Positions 19,927-28,290 of a stretch of DNA of 64,000 nucleotides are shown piece by piece. Source of the stretch: Thermaerobacillus caldiproteolyticus (GTDB lineage: Bacteria > Bacillota > Bacilli > Bacillales > Anoxybacillaceae). The position numbers and the translations under genes were made by a program. Where the stretch lies: NCBI RefSeq assembly GCF_013761245.1, contig NZ_JACDUT010000001.1, positions 310,001-374,000 of the forward strand, in the 5' to 3' direction. Under the pieces are notes generated by a model, which saw nothing but the letters and a program-made list of their open reading frames with translations, made no database searches and had not been told where the DNA came from. Position 1 is the first letter of the stretch. The number at the start of each line of letters is the position of its first letter.

Positions 19927-20235
19927 ATAAGAAAACCGTTGGACAAGGTACTCGTAAAAACTATTTGCCAGCTCAAAGTATGAGGGCGGTTGCAGGAAGT
20001 CGTTGCAACCGTAAAACGTTGAGTGTACAGCAAGAATCCGCAATGCTTGGAAATAGAAGTACTGCTTGCGGTGGCTACTTGAGCATGTCTCTTGTAAGTC
20101 GGGTAAGTTGTCAACCTGTCCCGATGCAGAGACCAAGACAAGGCAGCAGTACGCTGCACGCACGTTCGTACTGCTGGACACTGGCAAGCTCCCACTTCAA
20201 AAAGCGCTCGCTTAAGGGGTGGGTAGTTAACAGGC
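19927..20235 (+). ncRNA. Orphan HEARO/omegaRNA-like structured RNA (IscB- or TnpB-associated type)
   Basis: A GGTTGCA/TGCAACC hairpin (19988-20010) nests inside a GCTCAA/TTGAGT stem (19971-20024), followed by GTACAGCAAGAATCC. This resembles the 5' scaffold of IscB omegaRNAs (HEARO), where a guide would lie just upstream, near 19950-19968. Further downstream are a TCGGG/CCCGA stem (near 20098-20128), a perfect 10-bp stem (20144-20153 with 20167-20176), and a CTCCCACTTC...GGGGTGGG terminal hairpin (about 20190-20230). No iscB, isrB or tnpB frame is present. Frames across it look non-coding. The family assignment rests on remembered motifs. Confidence 0.55.
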
Positions 20236-20298
20236 ACGCTCCATGTATAAAAAATAATGAGAAGCCTTTGTCATTATAACATAAAACATATTGCACTT

Positions 20299-21597
20299 TC
20301 ATTTCCTCTTACTTTCGTGTTGGCGTTTTAGTTCATTAAGTCTTGCATATACTTTCGCATAATATTTTTCTTCACCGTTTTCTTTTGGGACGTAGTAGTG
20401 CGTACCGACAAGTTCGTTCGGCAAATATTGTTGAGCCACCCAGCTATTTGGATAGTCGTGCGGGTATTGATAGCCTTTTCCGTGGCCAAGTACGCTTGCT
20501 CCTTTATAATGGGCGTCTTTTAAGTGATCAGGAATGTCACCAATCTTTCCGCTTCGCACATCGCTAATCGCTTCATCAAGCGCCTTATATGCGGAGTTGG
20601 ATTTAGCGCTCAAGCATAATTCAATCGTCACGACGGAAAGCGGGATTCGTGCTTCCGGAAGACCTAATCGTTCAACTGCTTGAATGGCTGCGGTAACTTT
20701 TACACCCATGAGCGGGTTTGCCAAGCCGATATCCTCATAGGCAATAACAAGAAGACGACGGCAAATGGCTGCCAAATCGCCGCCTTCCAACAGCCGCGCC
20801 AAATAATAAAGGGCCGCATCGACATCGCTACCGCGAATGCTTTTTTGAAAAGCCGATAATAATGAGTAATAGATATCCCCTTCTTTATCATGGGTAAATC
20901 CTTTATTTTCTACACAGTCTAATACAGTTTGCTCATCAACAATTACTTCACCGTTCCGTTCTTCTGAAGCGTACACAACTGATTCCAGCACATTCAATGC
21001 GGAACGAGCATCACCGTTTGTCGCCTCGGCAATCAGGGCAAGCAGCGGCTCGGCGATACGAACGGATAGCATCCCTAATCCGCGCTCGCGGTCGCTTAAT
21101 GCTCGTTGCAATAACTGAAGAATGTCTTCCTTCGTCAGACGTTTTAGTTGTTTAATTTGACCGCATCGGCTGCGGATCGCCGGGTTTACTTCATGAAATG
21201 GATTTTCTGTCGTGGCACCGATTAACGTAATGAGCCCGTTTTCGATATTCGGCAACAAATAATCTTGTTGCGCCTTGTTAAAGCGGTGAATTTCATCGAT
21301 AAATAAAATGACATTTCCCGTCATTCTCGCCTTCGCTACTACTTCTTCCATCTCTTTCTTTCCAGATGTTGTCGCATTCATCGCAAAAAATTCCCGTTCG
21401 ACCGTGCCGGCGATCGCATAAGCCAACGATGTTTTTCCCACCCCCGGCTCACCATATAAAAGCATAGAAGGAACATAACCGTTATGTATCATTTTATATA
21501 AGGCGGTATGCGGACCAATGATATGTTGCTGTCCGATTAGTTCATCAATCGTTCGCGGTCTCATCCGCACGGATAGCGGCTCTTGTACAAAAAGCAT
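20299..21597 (-). CDS. rarA: Replication-associated recombination protein RarA (MgsA)
   Basis: 432 residues. AAA+ ATPase with Walker A GEPGVGKTS near residue 50, Walker [16 protein letters not shown] and the RarA C-terminal tetramerisation domain (SANPLMG-type region GLANPLMGVKV, DIPDHLKD, GYQYPHDYPNSWV). Acts at stalled forks with SSB and clamp loader. Equivalent to B. subtilis yrvN. The region 20236-20298 after its stop has no clear terminator. Confidence 0.95.
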   Translation of the reverse strand: MLFVQEPLSVRMRPRTIDELIGQQHIIGPHTALYKMIHNGYVPSMLLYGEPGVGKTSLAYAIAGTVEREFFAMNATTSGKKEMEEVVAKARMTGNVILFIDEIHRFNKAQQDYLLPNIENGLITLIGATTENPFHEVNPAIRSRCGQIKQLKRLTKEDILQLLQRALSDRERGLGMLSVRIAEPLLALIAEATNGDARSALNVLESVVYASEERNGEVIVDEQTVLDCVENKGFTHDKEGDIYYSLLSAFQKSIRGSDVDAALYYLARLLEGGDLAAICRRLLVIAYEDIGLANPLMGVKVTAAIQAVERLGLPEARIPLSVVTIELCLSAKSNSAYKALDEAISDVRSGKIGDIPDHLKDAHYKGASVLGHGKGYQYPHDYPNSWVAQQYLPNELVGTHYYVPKENGEEKYYAKVYARLNELKRQHESKRK

Positions 21598-21640
21598 AGA
21601 ACATCCCTCATTTCGTTCAAAATCGTAGATGAAAATAGCA

Positions 21641-21670
21641 AAAGCTCCCTGCCAATGACAGAGAACTTTT
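21641..21670 (-). terminator. Terminator of the TetR-type regulator gene
   Basis: The minus strand has an AAGTTCTCTGTC/GGCAGGGAGCTTT hairpin followed by TTTTGC. It includes the end of the stop codon region of the regulator gene. Confidence 0.65.
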
Positions 21671-22544
21671 ATGTTCTGAAATAGTGCTGTATGGCTGCTT
21701 TCAATTCTCTTAATAATGGCACTTGCAAACTTTCTAAATAAAGCAATAACGCTTCTACGATAAATTTTCTCGCTTCTTCTTTCTGACTAAATTCTTGCTT
21801 TAACATCTCTAACGAACGAATGATATCGCTTTCATTCCTATCCCTTTCTTCAAGTGTCTCCAATATTTCATCAATGCAGTCAATAATTCGCTGTCGTTTT
21901 GTTTGCTCATTGGTCTTTTCCACGCAAAGGTAGTCCTTCATGATCTCAATTGTTAGTAAAGGGCTTTCTCTTTCCGTCATGCTTTCCACAATCGCATCAA
22001 GGCGACGAAGAAGAAACGGAGCTACTTTTGTCACTTGAAGCTCTTTTTGGTCAATGGCCATATAAAACATATATTCTTTCAACATGCCATTTAATATCGT
22101 TGCGCAATCTAACGCAAAATTCTTGACCCGCTCTCCATATATATCTTGAATCGCTTGTCGGTACCAATTGAGCGTTTTAGCCCGAATGAGAAAGACAAGA
22201 TGATGGACTTCATCATTTACTTTCACTGCTTGTTCTCCCATATGCATCTGTACCAGTTCTTTATGGCGATAGAACTCCTCAATTTGAATCGACAGTTGCT
22301 TTTCAAATTTTTCTCTTGGTGATAACGTTTCATCTTCGTTGACTTCAGCCATCTTTCTAAATAGCTTTTCATAATGATAGCGAAAAATGCACACCGCAAT
22401 TTCTTCTTTTGATTTAAAATAATTATAAATCGAGCCTTTCGCCATTCCGCTCTGTTCGGCAATTTCCTGCATGGAAGTCGCGTAATACCCCTTTTGCGCA
22501 AACAGCTTCGTCGCAGCTTGAATAATCTCTTCTCTTCTGCTCAA
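21669..22544 (-). CDS. TetR/AcrR family transcriptional regulator
   Basis: 291 residues from TTG at 22544, chosen because AAGGAG lies seven bases upstream; the frame extends further but lacks a site. N-terminal helix-turn-helix: RREEIIQAATKLFAQKGYYATSMQEIAEQSG with GSIYNYFKSKEE recognition helix; long helical ligand domain, longer than the usual 190-210 residues, with a C-terminal extension rich in charged helices. It lies directly downstream of an RND pump and probably represses it through the palindromes at 25789-25828 (inference). Confidence 0.9.
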   Translation of the reverse strand: MSRREEIIQAATKLFAQKGYYATSMQEIAEQSGMAKGSIYNYFKSKEEIAVCIFRYHYEKLFRKMAEVNEDETLSPREKFEKQLSIQIEEFYRHKELVQMHMGEQAVKVNDEVHHLVFLIRAKTLNWYRQAIQDIYGERVKNFALDCATILNGMLKEYMFYMAIDQKELQVTKVAPFLLRRLDAIVESMTERESPLLTIEIMKDYLCVEKTNEQTKRQRIIDCIDEILETLEERDRNESDIIRSLEMLKQEFSQKEEARKFIVEALLLYLESLQVPLLRELKAAIQHYFRT

Positions 22545-22630
22545 TGTCTTCTCCTTCCTCGTTTCATTCGTTATCTTTATTATAATGCATTTCGGTTTCA
22601 AAATAAATTGGGCCCATGATAATGGAAAAA

Positions 22631-22659
22631 GGGATGCCTCATCGGCAATGAGGCATCCC
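22631..22659 (-). terminator. Terminator between RND pump and tetR-type gene
   Basis: Perfect 12-bp stem (GGGATGCCTCAT with ATGAGGCATCCC), followed by TTTTTCC on the minus strand. The regulator gene therefore depends on read-through or its own promoter in 22545-22630. Confidence 0.9.
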
Positions 22660-22666
22660 TTTATAT

Positions 22667-25600
22667 TTAGTTGCTATTTATGGTTCGTTCCGCTTTTGCT
22701 TGGCGAAGAAAGAACAGTTCATACATCACTGGAATGATGATCAGCGTCAATAACGTTGAAGAAGTAAGACCACCAATAACCGTAATCGCTAGTCCTTTTG
22801 AGATTAACGTTCCTGACGCTTTCGTTAGCGCAAGCGGAATGAGAGCGGTCACGGTTGCAAACGCCGTCATTAAAATCGGACGCAAGCGCGTTTTTCCTGC
22901 TTCCACGAGTGCTTCACGAATCGTCATCCCTTTTTGTTCACGGTTTTGTCCGATGCGGTCAACAAGGACAATCGCATTCGTTGTGACAATTCCAATTAAC
23001 ATTAACAACCCGATCATGACGCTGATAGACATTGGCTCGTTCGCCATATATAAACCAAGAAGCGAACCAATCGGAACGAAAATGAGCGATGATAAAATGA
23101 TAAATGGAATTCTTGCTTTTCCAAATGTGATCAACATAGTGATATACACAAGACCGATGGCGACAATCATCGCTAATCCAAGCTCTTGGAACGTTTGGAC
23201 TGTTTCGTCACTACCGCCGCCGACTTCAAACGAGACGCCTTTTGGCAAGTCGATATCTTTTTTCACACGACTAATGATATCGTTCGTTACTTTTTGAATA
23301 TCGTCACCAACAATTTGTGCCGATATACGTGCAAATACTTTTCCGTCTAGTTTTTGAATTGATGTATACGTCTCAACTTCTTTGACTGTGGCAAGTTCAG
23401 ATATAGGAACAAGTCCTTGTTTTGTAAAAATCAACGTATTCTTTAATGCATCAACAGAATCAAGACTCTTATCATACGATAGTTGAACAGTTCGGTCAAC
23501 GCCGTCGAGCGTCAGCGTTCCGACTTCAACCGGCTTTGTTTCATCGGCAATCGTTCCGAGAATTTGGAAACCAGATACGCCGTAAGCAGCTGCTTTTTCC
23601 GGATCAATATTAACAATCACTTGTTTTTGTTTATCAGAGAAATTGTTTGTCACATATTTTAAATCTTTCCGCTTGTTCAAGTAATCTTCTACTTGTTTTG
23701 CCGCCTTTTGTAAGGCCGCTAAATCATTGGAGTATAAATCAATATTAATATTGTTGTTTGATGGCGGTCCCCCTGCGTCCAATTCTTGCACCCCGAGCTT
23801 CGTACCAGGCGCTTCTTTGTCAGCGATATGTTGCATATTTTTCTCCAGCTTTTTAATAAATGACGCGACATTTACTCCTTCTTTTAAGTTAATGAAATAG
23901 CTTGCTTGATTTGGTCGCTTTAAGCCGGTACGGAAGTCGCGGCTTCCAATTCCTGCAGTGACTTCCTTAATTTCTTTTTGCTGATCAAACATTTTTTCGA
24001 TTTTTAAAGAAACATCATTTGTTTTTTCAAGCGATGTAGATGAAGGCAATTCAATGCTTGCAACAAGCGTTTTTTGCTCTTCGTTCGGTAAGAAGGTGAA
24101 TCCTAATTTCGGTACGAGCGCAAGCGAACCGCCAAGCAATACAATAGACAACGCTAAGATGATTGCCTTATGGTTTAACGACCAAGCAATGATTCGCCCA
24201 TAAACGCGTTGCAATGCCCCTTCTTTCTCTTCAGGCGGAACTTTTTTAAATGAAAATTTCGCTAAAATCGGTACGACTGTAACCGCAACGATTAATGACA
24301 TAAGCAGCGCAAATACAATCGTTAAGGCAAATGGTAAGAAAAACTCCCCGGTAATTCCGCCGACAAAGCCAAGCGGTAAAAAGACAACAACGGTTGTAAT
24401 CGTGGATGACGTAATCGCCTTTAAAATTTCCTTTGTAGAGTCTTGAACAAGCTCATCCGTTATACCTGTTTTCGATTTGCGGACGCGTCGGAAAATATTT
24501 TCAATGACAACGATACTGTCATCAACAACACGTCCAACAGCTACCGCCATTCCCCCAAGGGTCATGACGTTCAACGAAATATCCATTCGATGTAAGAAAA
24601 TCGATGCAACTAATAGCGAAAGCGGAATCGAAACAATGGCAATAACTGTAGCGCGAACGTTGCGCAAAAACACAAGCACAGCAATAGAAGCAAACAAAGC
24701 ACCTAATAGTCCTTCGCGAACGAGCGATTCAACCGATTGTTTTATGCCTTCAGCAGAATCAAAACCAATCGCATAATCAAACTCATCTTTGTGGGCATCT
24801 AGCACTTTTATGACTTTATCCGCTACTTCGACCGTATTGGCATCTTGCTTTTTCGTAATCGCCATCGAAAGCGATTCATTCAAGTTGTAGCGTGTAATTT
24901 CCGGACGATCTGTCACGGTTTCAATTTTAGCAATATCTTTTAACTTTAATGGTGGATGCGAAGGTGTTCCTGACTGAATTGCTCCGCTTTGAAACGATTG
25001 GGTCGTTGTTTGAGCGAGTGGTGACGTTAATGTCATGTTTTCCAGAGCCCTAACTGTTTCAAGCTTCTCTTGAATGCGTACAGGAATTTGCAACGTATCC
25101 GTGTTGACATTTCCAGCTGGGAAAGAAACGTACTTCTCATTAATTTGGTCCTTAATTTGCGATAAGCTTAGCCCTGCTTGTAACGCCTTTTGTTTATCGA
25201 CAGTAATTTGAACAACGTCTTCTTTCATTCCGCCGACGGAAACGGAGTTAATGCCATCAATTTTATTTAATTCCGGGATCACGTCTTGTTCTAATAATTT
25301 TTGTAAATCAACATCTTTTTTGGCAAACAAAGAAATATTAAAAATCGGGAAAGTTCCAAACGAAAAACGATTTACTTTTGTTTGGACATTGTCCGGAAGC
25401 TTTGTATCTTTAATCAATGTGTCAACTTGACGTTCCACTTCATCCATATCGGTATGAAAAGGAAATTCGAGATTAATAATGGCAATGCTCTCAAAGGAAG
25501 AGCTTTGCATTTGTTTTAGTCCCTCAAGCGATTTGAACTTTTCTTCAAGCTTGGAAGTCACTTGATTATTAATATCCTCAGGAGACGCTCCTGGATAAGT

Positions 25601-25750
25601 AACTTCAATCGATAGCTGAGGAAACTCGATGTTCGGTAGTAAATCTACTTTCAAGGAAGAAAATGAATACAATCCCCCCAGAATCAGTAGAAAAGAAATA
25701 ATGAATACCGCAACTGCATTTTTTAAACTAAACCTTGTTAAAAAATTCAT
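22667..25750 (-). CDS. RND family efflux transporter (AcrB/SwrC-like)
   Basis: 1027 residues with the RND layout of twelve membrane helices (TM1 about 12-30, then a large extracellular loop, TM2-6, second large loop, TM8-12). The proton-relay aspartates are in GRVVDDSIVVIENIFRR of TM4. Closest in type to B. subtilis SwrC (YerP), which exports surfactin and other amphiphiles and works without a TolC-like partner. No membrane-fusion protein gene is adjacent. Not part of the conserved B. subtilis order, so it is an insertion here together with its regulator. Confidence 0.93.
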   Translation of the reverse strand: MNFLTRFSLKNAVAVFIISFLLILGGLYSFSSLKVDLLPNIEFPQLSIEVTYPGASPEDINNQVTSKLEEKFKSLEGLKQMQSSSFESIAIINLEFPFHTDMDEVERQVDTLIKDTKLPDNVQTKVNRFSFGTFPIFNISLFAKKDVDLQKLLEQDVIPELNKIDGINSVSVGGMKEDVVQITVDKQKALQAGLSLSQIKDQINEKYVSFPAGNVNTDTLQIPVRIQEKLETVRALENMTLTSPLAQTTTQSFQSGAIQSGTPSHPPLKLKDIAKIETVTDRPEITRYNLNESLSMAITKKQDANTVEVADKVIKVLDAHKDEFDYAIGFDSAEGIKQSVESLVREGLLGALFASIAVLVFLRNVRATVIAIVSIPLSLLVASIFLHRMDISLNVMTLGGMAVAVGRVVDDSIVVIENIFRRVRKSKTGITDELVQDSTKEILKAITSSTITTVVVFLPLGFVGGITGEFFLPFALTIVFALLMSLIVAVTVVPILAKFSFKKVPPEEKEGALQRVYGRIIAWSLNHKAIILALSIVLLGGSLALVPKLGFTFLPNEEQKTLVASIELPSSTSLEKTNDVSLKIEKMFDQQKEIKEVTAGIGSRDFRTGLKRPNQASYFINLKEGVNVASFIKKLEKNMQHIADKEAPGTKLGVQELDAGGPPSNNNINIDLYSNDLAALQKAAKQVEDYLNKRKDLKYVTNNFSDKQKQVIVNIDPEKAAAYGVSGFQILGTIADETKPVEVGTLTLDGVDRTVQLSYDKSLDSVDALKNTLIFTKQGLVPISELATVKEVETYTSIQKLDGKVFARISAQIVGDDIQKVTNDIISRVKKDIDLPKGVSFEVGGGSDETVQTFQELGLAMIVAIGLVYITMLITFGKARIPFIILSSLIFVPIGSLLGLYMANEPMSISVMIGLLMLIGIVTTNAIVLVDRIGQNREQKGMTIREALVEAGKTRLRPILMTAFATVTALIPLALTKASGTLISKGLAITVIGGLTSSTLLTLIIIPVMYELFFLRQAKAERTINSN

Positions 25751-25788
25751 TGTTCAATCCTTTCCTCCCTAAAAATAAAATTTATGTA

Positions 25789-25828
25789 TGACCGATCGGT
25801 TGATATTTTTCTAAGCCGACCGGTCGTC
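25789..25828. promoter_or_regulatory. Double palindromic operator upstream of the RND pump
   Basis: Two palindromes, ACCGATCGGT (25791-25800) and GACCGGTC (25818-25825), share the ACCG...CGGT half-sites and lie about 26 bases centre to centre, 40-75 bases before the pump ATG. Typical for a TetR-type repressor binding as two dimers. Confidence 0.7.
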
Positions 25829-26186
25829 ATATACAAAATATAGTCGAATAACGAAATTTTTTCAATCAATAACACAATAATAGATTTCTCATCGAAAGCA
25901 TAAAGAATTTCACTAGTAATCTAAATGTAAATCATTAGCATCTGTATCTTACATTATCATTGAACCCTCCATAATAAACCTAAGTTATATTTTTATCTAA
26001 GTCTTAAGACGTATACTGAAGCAAAGGAGAGCGCCTATTCACCTAAAATGTATATTCAATCTGCCGTAGAAGACTTTGTTCATCACCATTGTAACGATCA
26101 AAAACATTCGAAAGTGTTTAAAATGAATACTATTTGGAGAAAATGGTAGAAACTCTACGAAATTATGCGCCTTAGGGAGTGACAAT
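25829..26186. other. Intergenic region between RND pump and rsfA-like gene
   Basis: AT-rich divergent gap of 358 bases. It holds a possible 33-codon frame (26048-26149, plus strand, MYIQSAVEDF...) without a nearby ribosome-binding site, and a 15-base TGTAAATCATTAGCA (25926-25940) that matches the Fur 7-1-7 palindrome at 12 of 15 positions. GGGAGTGA before 26187 is the rsfA-like ribosome-binding site. No clear plus-strand promoter was found. Confidence 0.4.
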
Positions 26187-26846
26187 ATGAAAACAAGACA
26201 AGATGCTTGGTCTCATGAAGAAGATTTGTTATTAGCAGAAACGGTATTGCGCTATATTCGTGAAGGTCGTACCCAGCTTGCTGCGTTTGAAGAAGTAGGA
26301 GATCAGCTAAATCGAACGGCAGCTGCTTGTGGATTTCGCTGGAACGCAGAAGTTAGAAAACAATACGTTCAAGCAATTGAGCTAGCGAAAAAACAGCGAA
26401 AAGAACGAAAGAGAGCATTAGAACAGGCGAAAAAGCTACAGAAAACGGGCGTGATGCAAGCCGCTTCTCTTACAGGAGAAAGCTTGAATTCTCCTCGCCA
26501 TGCAACAGTTTCCCTTCTGCCTGCACCAAATGCGATTACACTTGAGCAATGTATCGCCTTTTTGCAAACATTACAGACGAGCGATTATCACGCTCAAGCA
26601 TTGCGGACAGAGAATGAACAGCTGAAAAAAGAAAATGCACAGTTCCGACAGCGTAACCAAGAGTTACAGAAAAAACTCGATCGTCTCCATGAACAACAAA
26701 CAACCATTCAAGAAGATTACCAAGCGCTTGTGAAAATTATGGAACGCGCTCGAAAACTCGTATTAGAAGAAGAGCATGGTTCGCAACCAGCCCAGATATT
26801 CCGAATGGATAAAAACGGGAATTTAGAACAAATTGCTCATCATTAA
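26187..26846 (+). CDS. RsfA family transcription factor
   Basis: 219 residues. The N-terminal Myb/SANT-like domain (residues about 3-60: TRQDAWSHEEDLLLAE...GRTQLAAFEEVG...CGFRWNAEVR) is that of RsfA and YlbO, regulators of sporulation genes in the forespore or mother cell. Residues about 145-195 form a coiled coil (ENEQLKKENAQFRQRNQELQ). Ends in a polar tail. It is one of few plus-strand genes here, stands alone, and is not at this position in B. subtilis. GGGAGTGA precedes the ATG. Confidence 0.9.
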   Translation: MKTRQDAWSHEEDLLLAETVLRYIREGRTQLAAFEEVGDQLNRTAAACGFRWNAEVRKQYVQAIELAKKQRKERKRALEQAKKLQKTGVMQAASLTGESLNSPRHATVSLLPAPNAITLEQCIAFLQTLQTSDYHAQALRTENEQLKKENAQFRQRNQELQKKLDRLHEQQTTIQEDYQALVKIMERARKLVLEEEHGSQPAQIFRMDKNGNLEQIAHH

Positions 26847-27000
26847 TCAAGCAAAGCACAAGCGCCCCCATTTCGCCTAAAACCTTTCCACATCCTGTGG
26901 GCAAACGGCGAAATGTTGTCATCCCAGTTCCCTCAATGGGCAAATGTCCTTCTCTCTAGACGGCTTGTCCTCTTGAGAGAGAAGATTATTTCCCCCAGAG
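26847..27000 (+). repeat. Stop-codon-linked repeat, copy 3 (after rsfA-like gene)
   Basis: Starts right after the stop with CAAGCGCCCCC and continues with a core at 26870-26940 (CATCCTGTGGGCAAACGG) that aligns almost base for base with the copy after mnmA, then GCAAATGTCCTTC. A CTCTCTAGACGG...CTCTTGAGAGAG hairpin-like segment follows (26951-26985). No gene seen. Confidence 0.7.
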
Positions 27001-27036
27001 CGATTGGGCATAGCAATTCAAATTTTACTTATTAGA

Positions 27037-27071
27037 AAAACGTCGCAGGCACATCATCTGCGACGTTTTTT
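27037..27071. terminator. Bidirectional terminator between rsfA-like gene and tcdA
   Basis: Perfect 11-bp stem CGTCGCAG.../CTGCGACG flanked by AAAAA on the left and TTTTTT on the right; serves both converging genes. Confidence 0.93.
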
Positions 27072-27104
27072 ATTCGAGCACTGTTCTTTATTTGTCTAGC
27101 ACTC

Positions 27105-27178
27105 TTATGCCAAATGAGCCCTCAAAGCAAAGAACATTTAGCTTCGCGAACGATTTGCACGGCTTCCACTTTTCTTAT
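27105..27178 (-). repeat. Stop-codon-linked repeat, short copy 4 (after tcdA)
   Basis: After the tcdA stop the minus strand reads ATAAGAAAAGTGGAAGCC...CAAATCGTTCGCGAAGCTAAATGTTC, the 5' and 3' modules of the family joined without the core, about 50 bases long. Confidence 0.6.
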
Positions 27179-27949
27179 TTACTCTTCACCAACACGATAA
27201 ATTTTGATATCTTTTAATAATTCGCGAACGACGTAAGATGCCATAATCAGTCCTGCCACCGATGGTACGAATGCATTAGAAGAAGGGGGCATTTGTGCTT
27301 TCCGAATCGCTGATTGGTCATTGCCTACCTCTTTGCGAACATCTTCACGGATAATAATTGGCTTTTCATCGGAGAAGACAACTGGAATCCCCTTGCGAAT
27401 TCCTTCTTTTCTCAATTTGGTACGAATGACTTTCGCAATCGGATCGGTATGCGTTTTGGAGATATCGGCAATGCGAAAACGGGTAGGATCCATTTTATTG
27501 GCCGCTCCCATACTCGAAATAATTGGAATATTGCGTTTTAAGCATTCCTTCATCAAATGAATTTTATACGTAATCGTATCAGAAGCGTCAATGACAAAAT
27601 CGAGTCCGTAACTAAAGAATTGTTCATACGTCTCTTCTGTATAAAACATTTGCAAAGCAATGACTTCACACTCTGGGTTAATATCCGCAATCCGCTCTTT
27701 CATGAGTTCCACTTTCGAGCGACCAATCGTTGAAAGAAGTGCATGAATTTGTCGGTTAATATTCGTAATATCAACATCATCCTTGTCCACAAGAACGAGC
27801 CGTCCTACTCCGGATCGCGCTAATGCCTCAACGGCAAAGGAACCAACTCCGCCCACCCCTAAAACGGCGACAGTAGCATTTTTTAGCTTTGCTAATCCTT
27901 CTTTTCCAATCGCTAATTCATTGCGTGAGAACTGATGTAGCATGTTCAT
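27179..27949 (-). CDS. tcdA: tRNA threonylcarbamoyladenosine dehydratase TcdA
   Basis: 256 residues, E1-like ThiF fold. The nucleotide-binding loop is GVGGVGSFAVEAL near residue 33, followed by DKDDVDITNINRQ. Converts t6A37 of tRNA into its cyclic form ct6A with ATP. Equivalent to B. subtilis yrvM. It lies downstream of the 6S RNA gene and shares the following bidirectional terminator. Confidence 0.93.
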   Translation of the reverse strand: MNMLHQFSRNELAIGKEGLAKLKNATVAVLGVGGVGSFAVEALARSGVGRLVLVDKDDVDITNINRQIHALLSTIGRSKVELMKERIADINPECEVIALQMFYTEETYEQFFSYGLDFVIDASDTITYKIHLMKECLKRNIPIISSMGAANKMDPTRFRIADISKTHTDPIAKVIRTKLRKEGIRKGIPVVFSDEKPIIIREDVRKEVGNDQSAIRKAQMPPSSNAFVPSVAGLIMASYVVRELLKDIKIYRVGEE

Positions 27950-27997
27950 CCTCCAGTAACAATCTCATCGTTTTTTGATTATTGTACACAACAAAAA

Positions 27998-28027
27998 CCC
28001 TATGTAAAGCATTGGCTTTACATAGGG
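27998..28027 (-). terminator. Terminator after 6S RNA
   Basis: A 13-bp perfect stem (CCCTATGTAAAGC with GCTTTACATAGGG) is followed by TTTTTGTTG on the minus strand, 45 bases before the tcdA start. Confidence 0.92.
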
Positions 28028-28046
28028 AATTGATAACTCATATGTA

Positions 28047-28237
28047 AGTCCCAATCGTGCCGTCGATGCCTTCGTTTTGAAACCCGCCCTCAGCAGGTGG
28101 GTGCCCTGTTCCAAGGTTTGCACGTCCTCCGGTCCAAGAGGCATGTACGCCGCTTGAAAACCCCGGGCTCCCGTATAACATATTGTTCGGTCAAAACAAT
28201 AGGTTATACGACGAACACATCAGGACTGCCGGCTTTT
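28047..28237 (-). ncRNA. ssrS: 6S RNA (SsrS/BsrA type)
   Basis: About 190 bases. The minus strand starts AAAAGCCGGCAGTCCTGATG, close to B. subtilis 6S-1 RNA, and the ends pair (AGTCC...TTCGTCG with CGACGG...GGGACT), giving the closing stem of the long hairpin with a central bubble. 6S RNA sequesters sigma-A RNA polymerase in stationary phase. The position between aspS and the tcdA homolog is the B. subtilis bsrA locus. Ends are estimated from the promoter and pairing. Confidence 0.9.
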
Positions 28238-28243
28238 GAATGT

Positions 28244-28272
28244 ATGATAGCACACTTTTAAAGCCTTTTCAA
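28244..28272 (-). promoter_or_regulatory. Sigma-A promoter of 6S RNA
   Basis: TTGAAA (28267-28272), 17-base spacer, TATCAT (28244-28249); predicted start near 28237. Lies between the aspS stop and the RNA. Confidence 0.85.
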
Positions 28273-28290
28273 GAAGGGAATAGTCGGAAA

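Noticed and set aside
19797-20237. 146-codon minus-strand frame opposite the same locus
   Set aside because: Antisense to a structured RNA and covering the transposon-end hairpins; no start signal or recognisable domain.
19965-20279. 104-codon plus-strand frame inside the omegaRNA-like locus
   Set aside because: No ribosome-binding site, biased Ser/Arg/Cys composition and overlap with several stable stems indicate non-coding RNA. Its QQES stretch resembles TnpB C-termini only by chance or ancestry.
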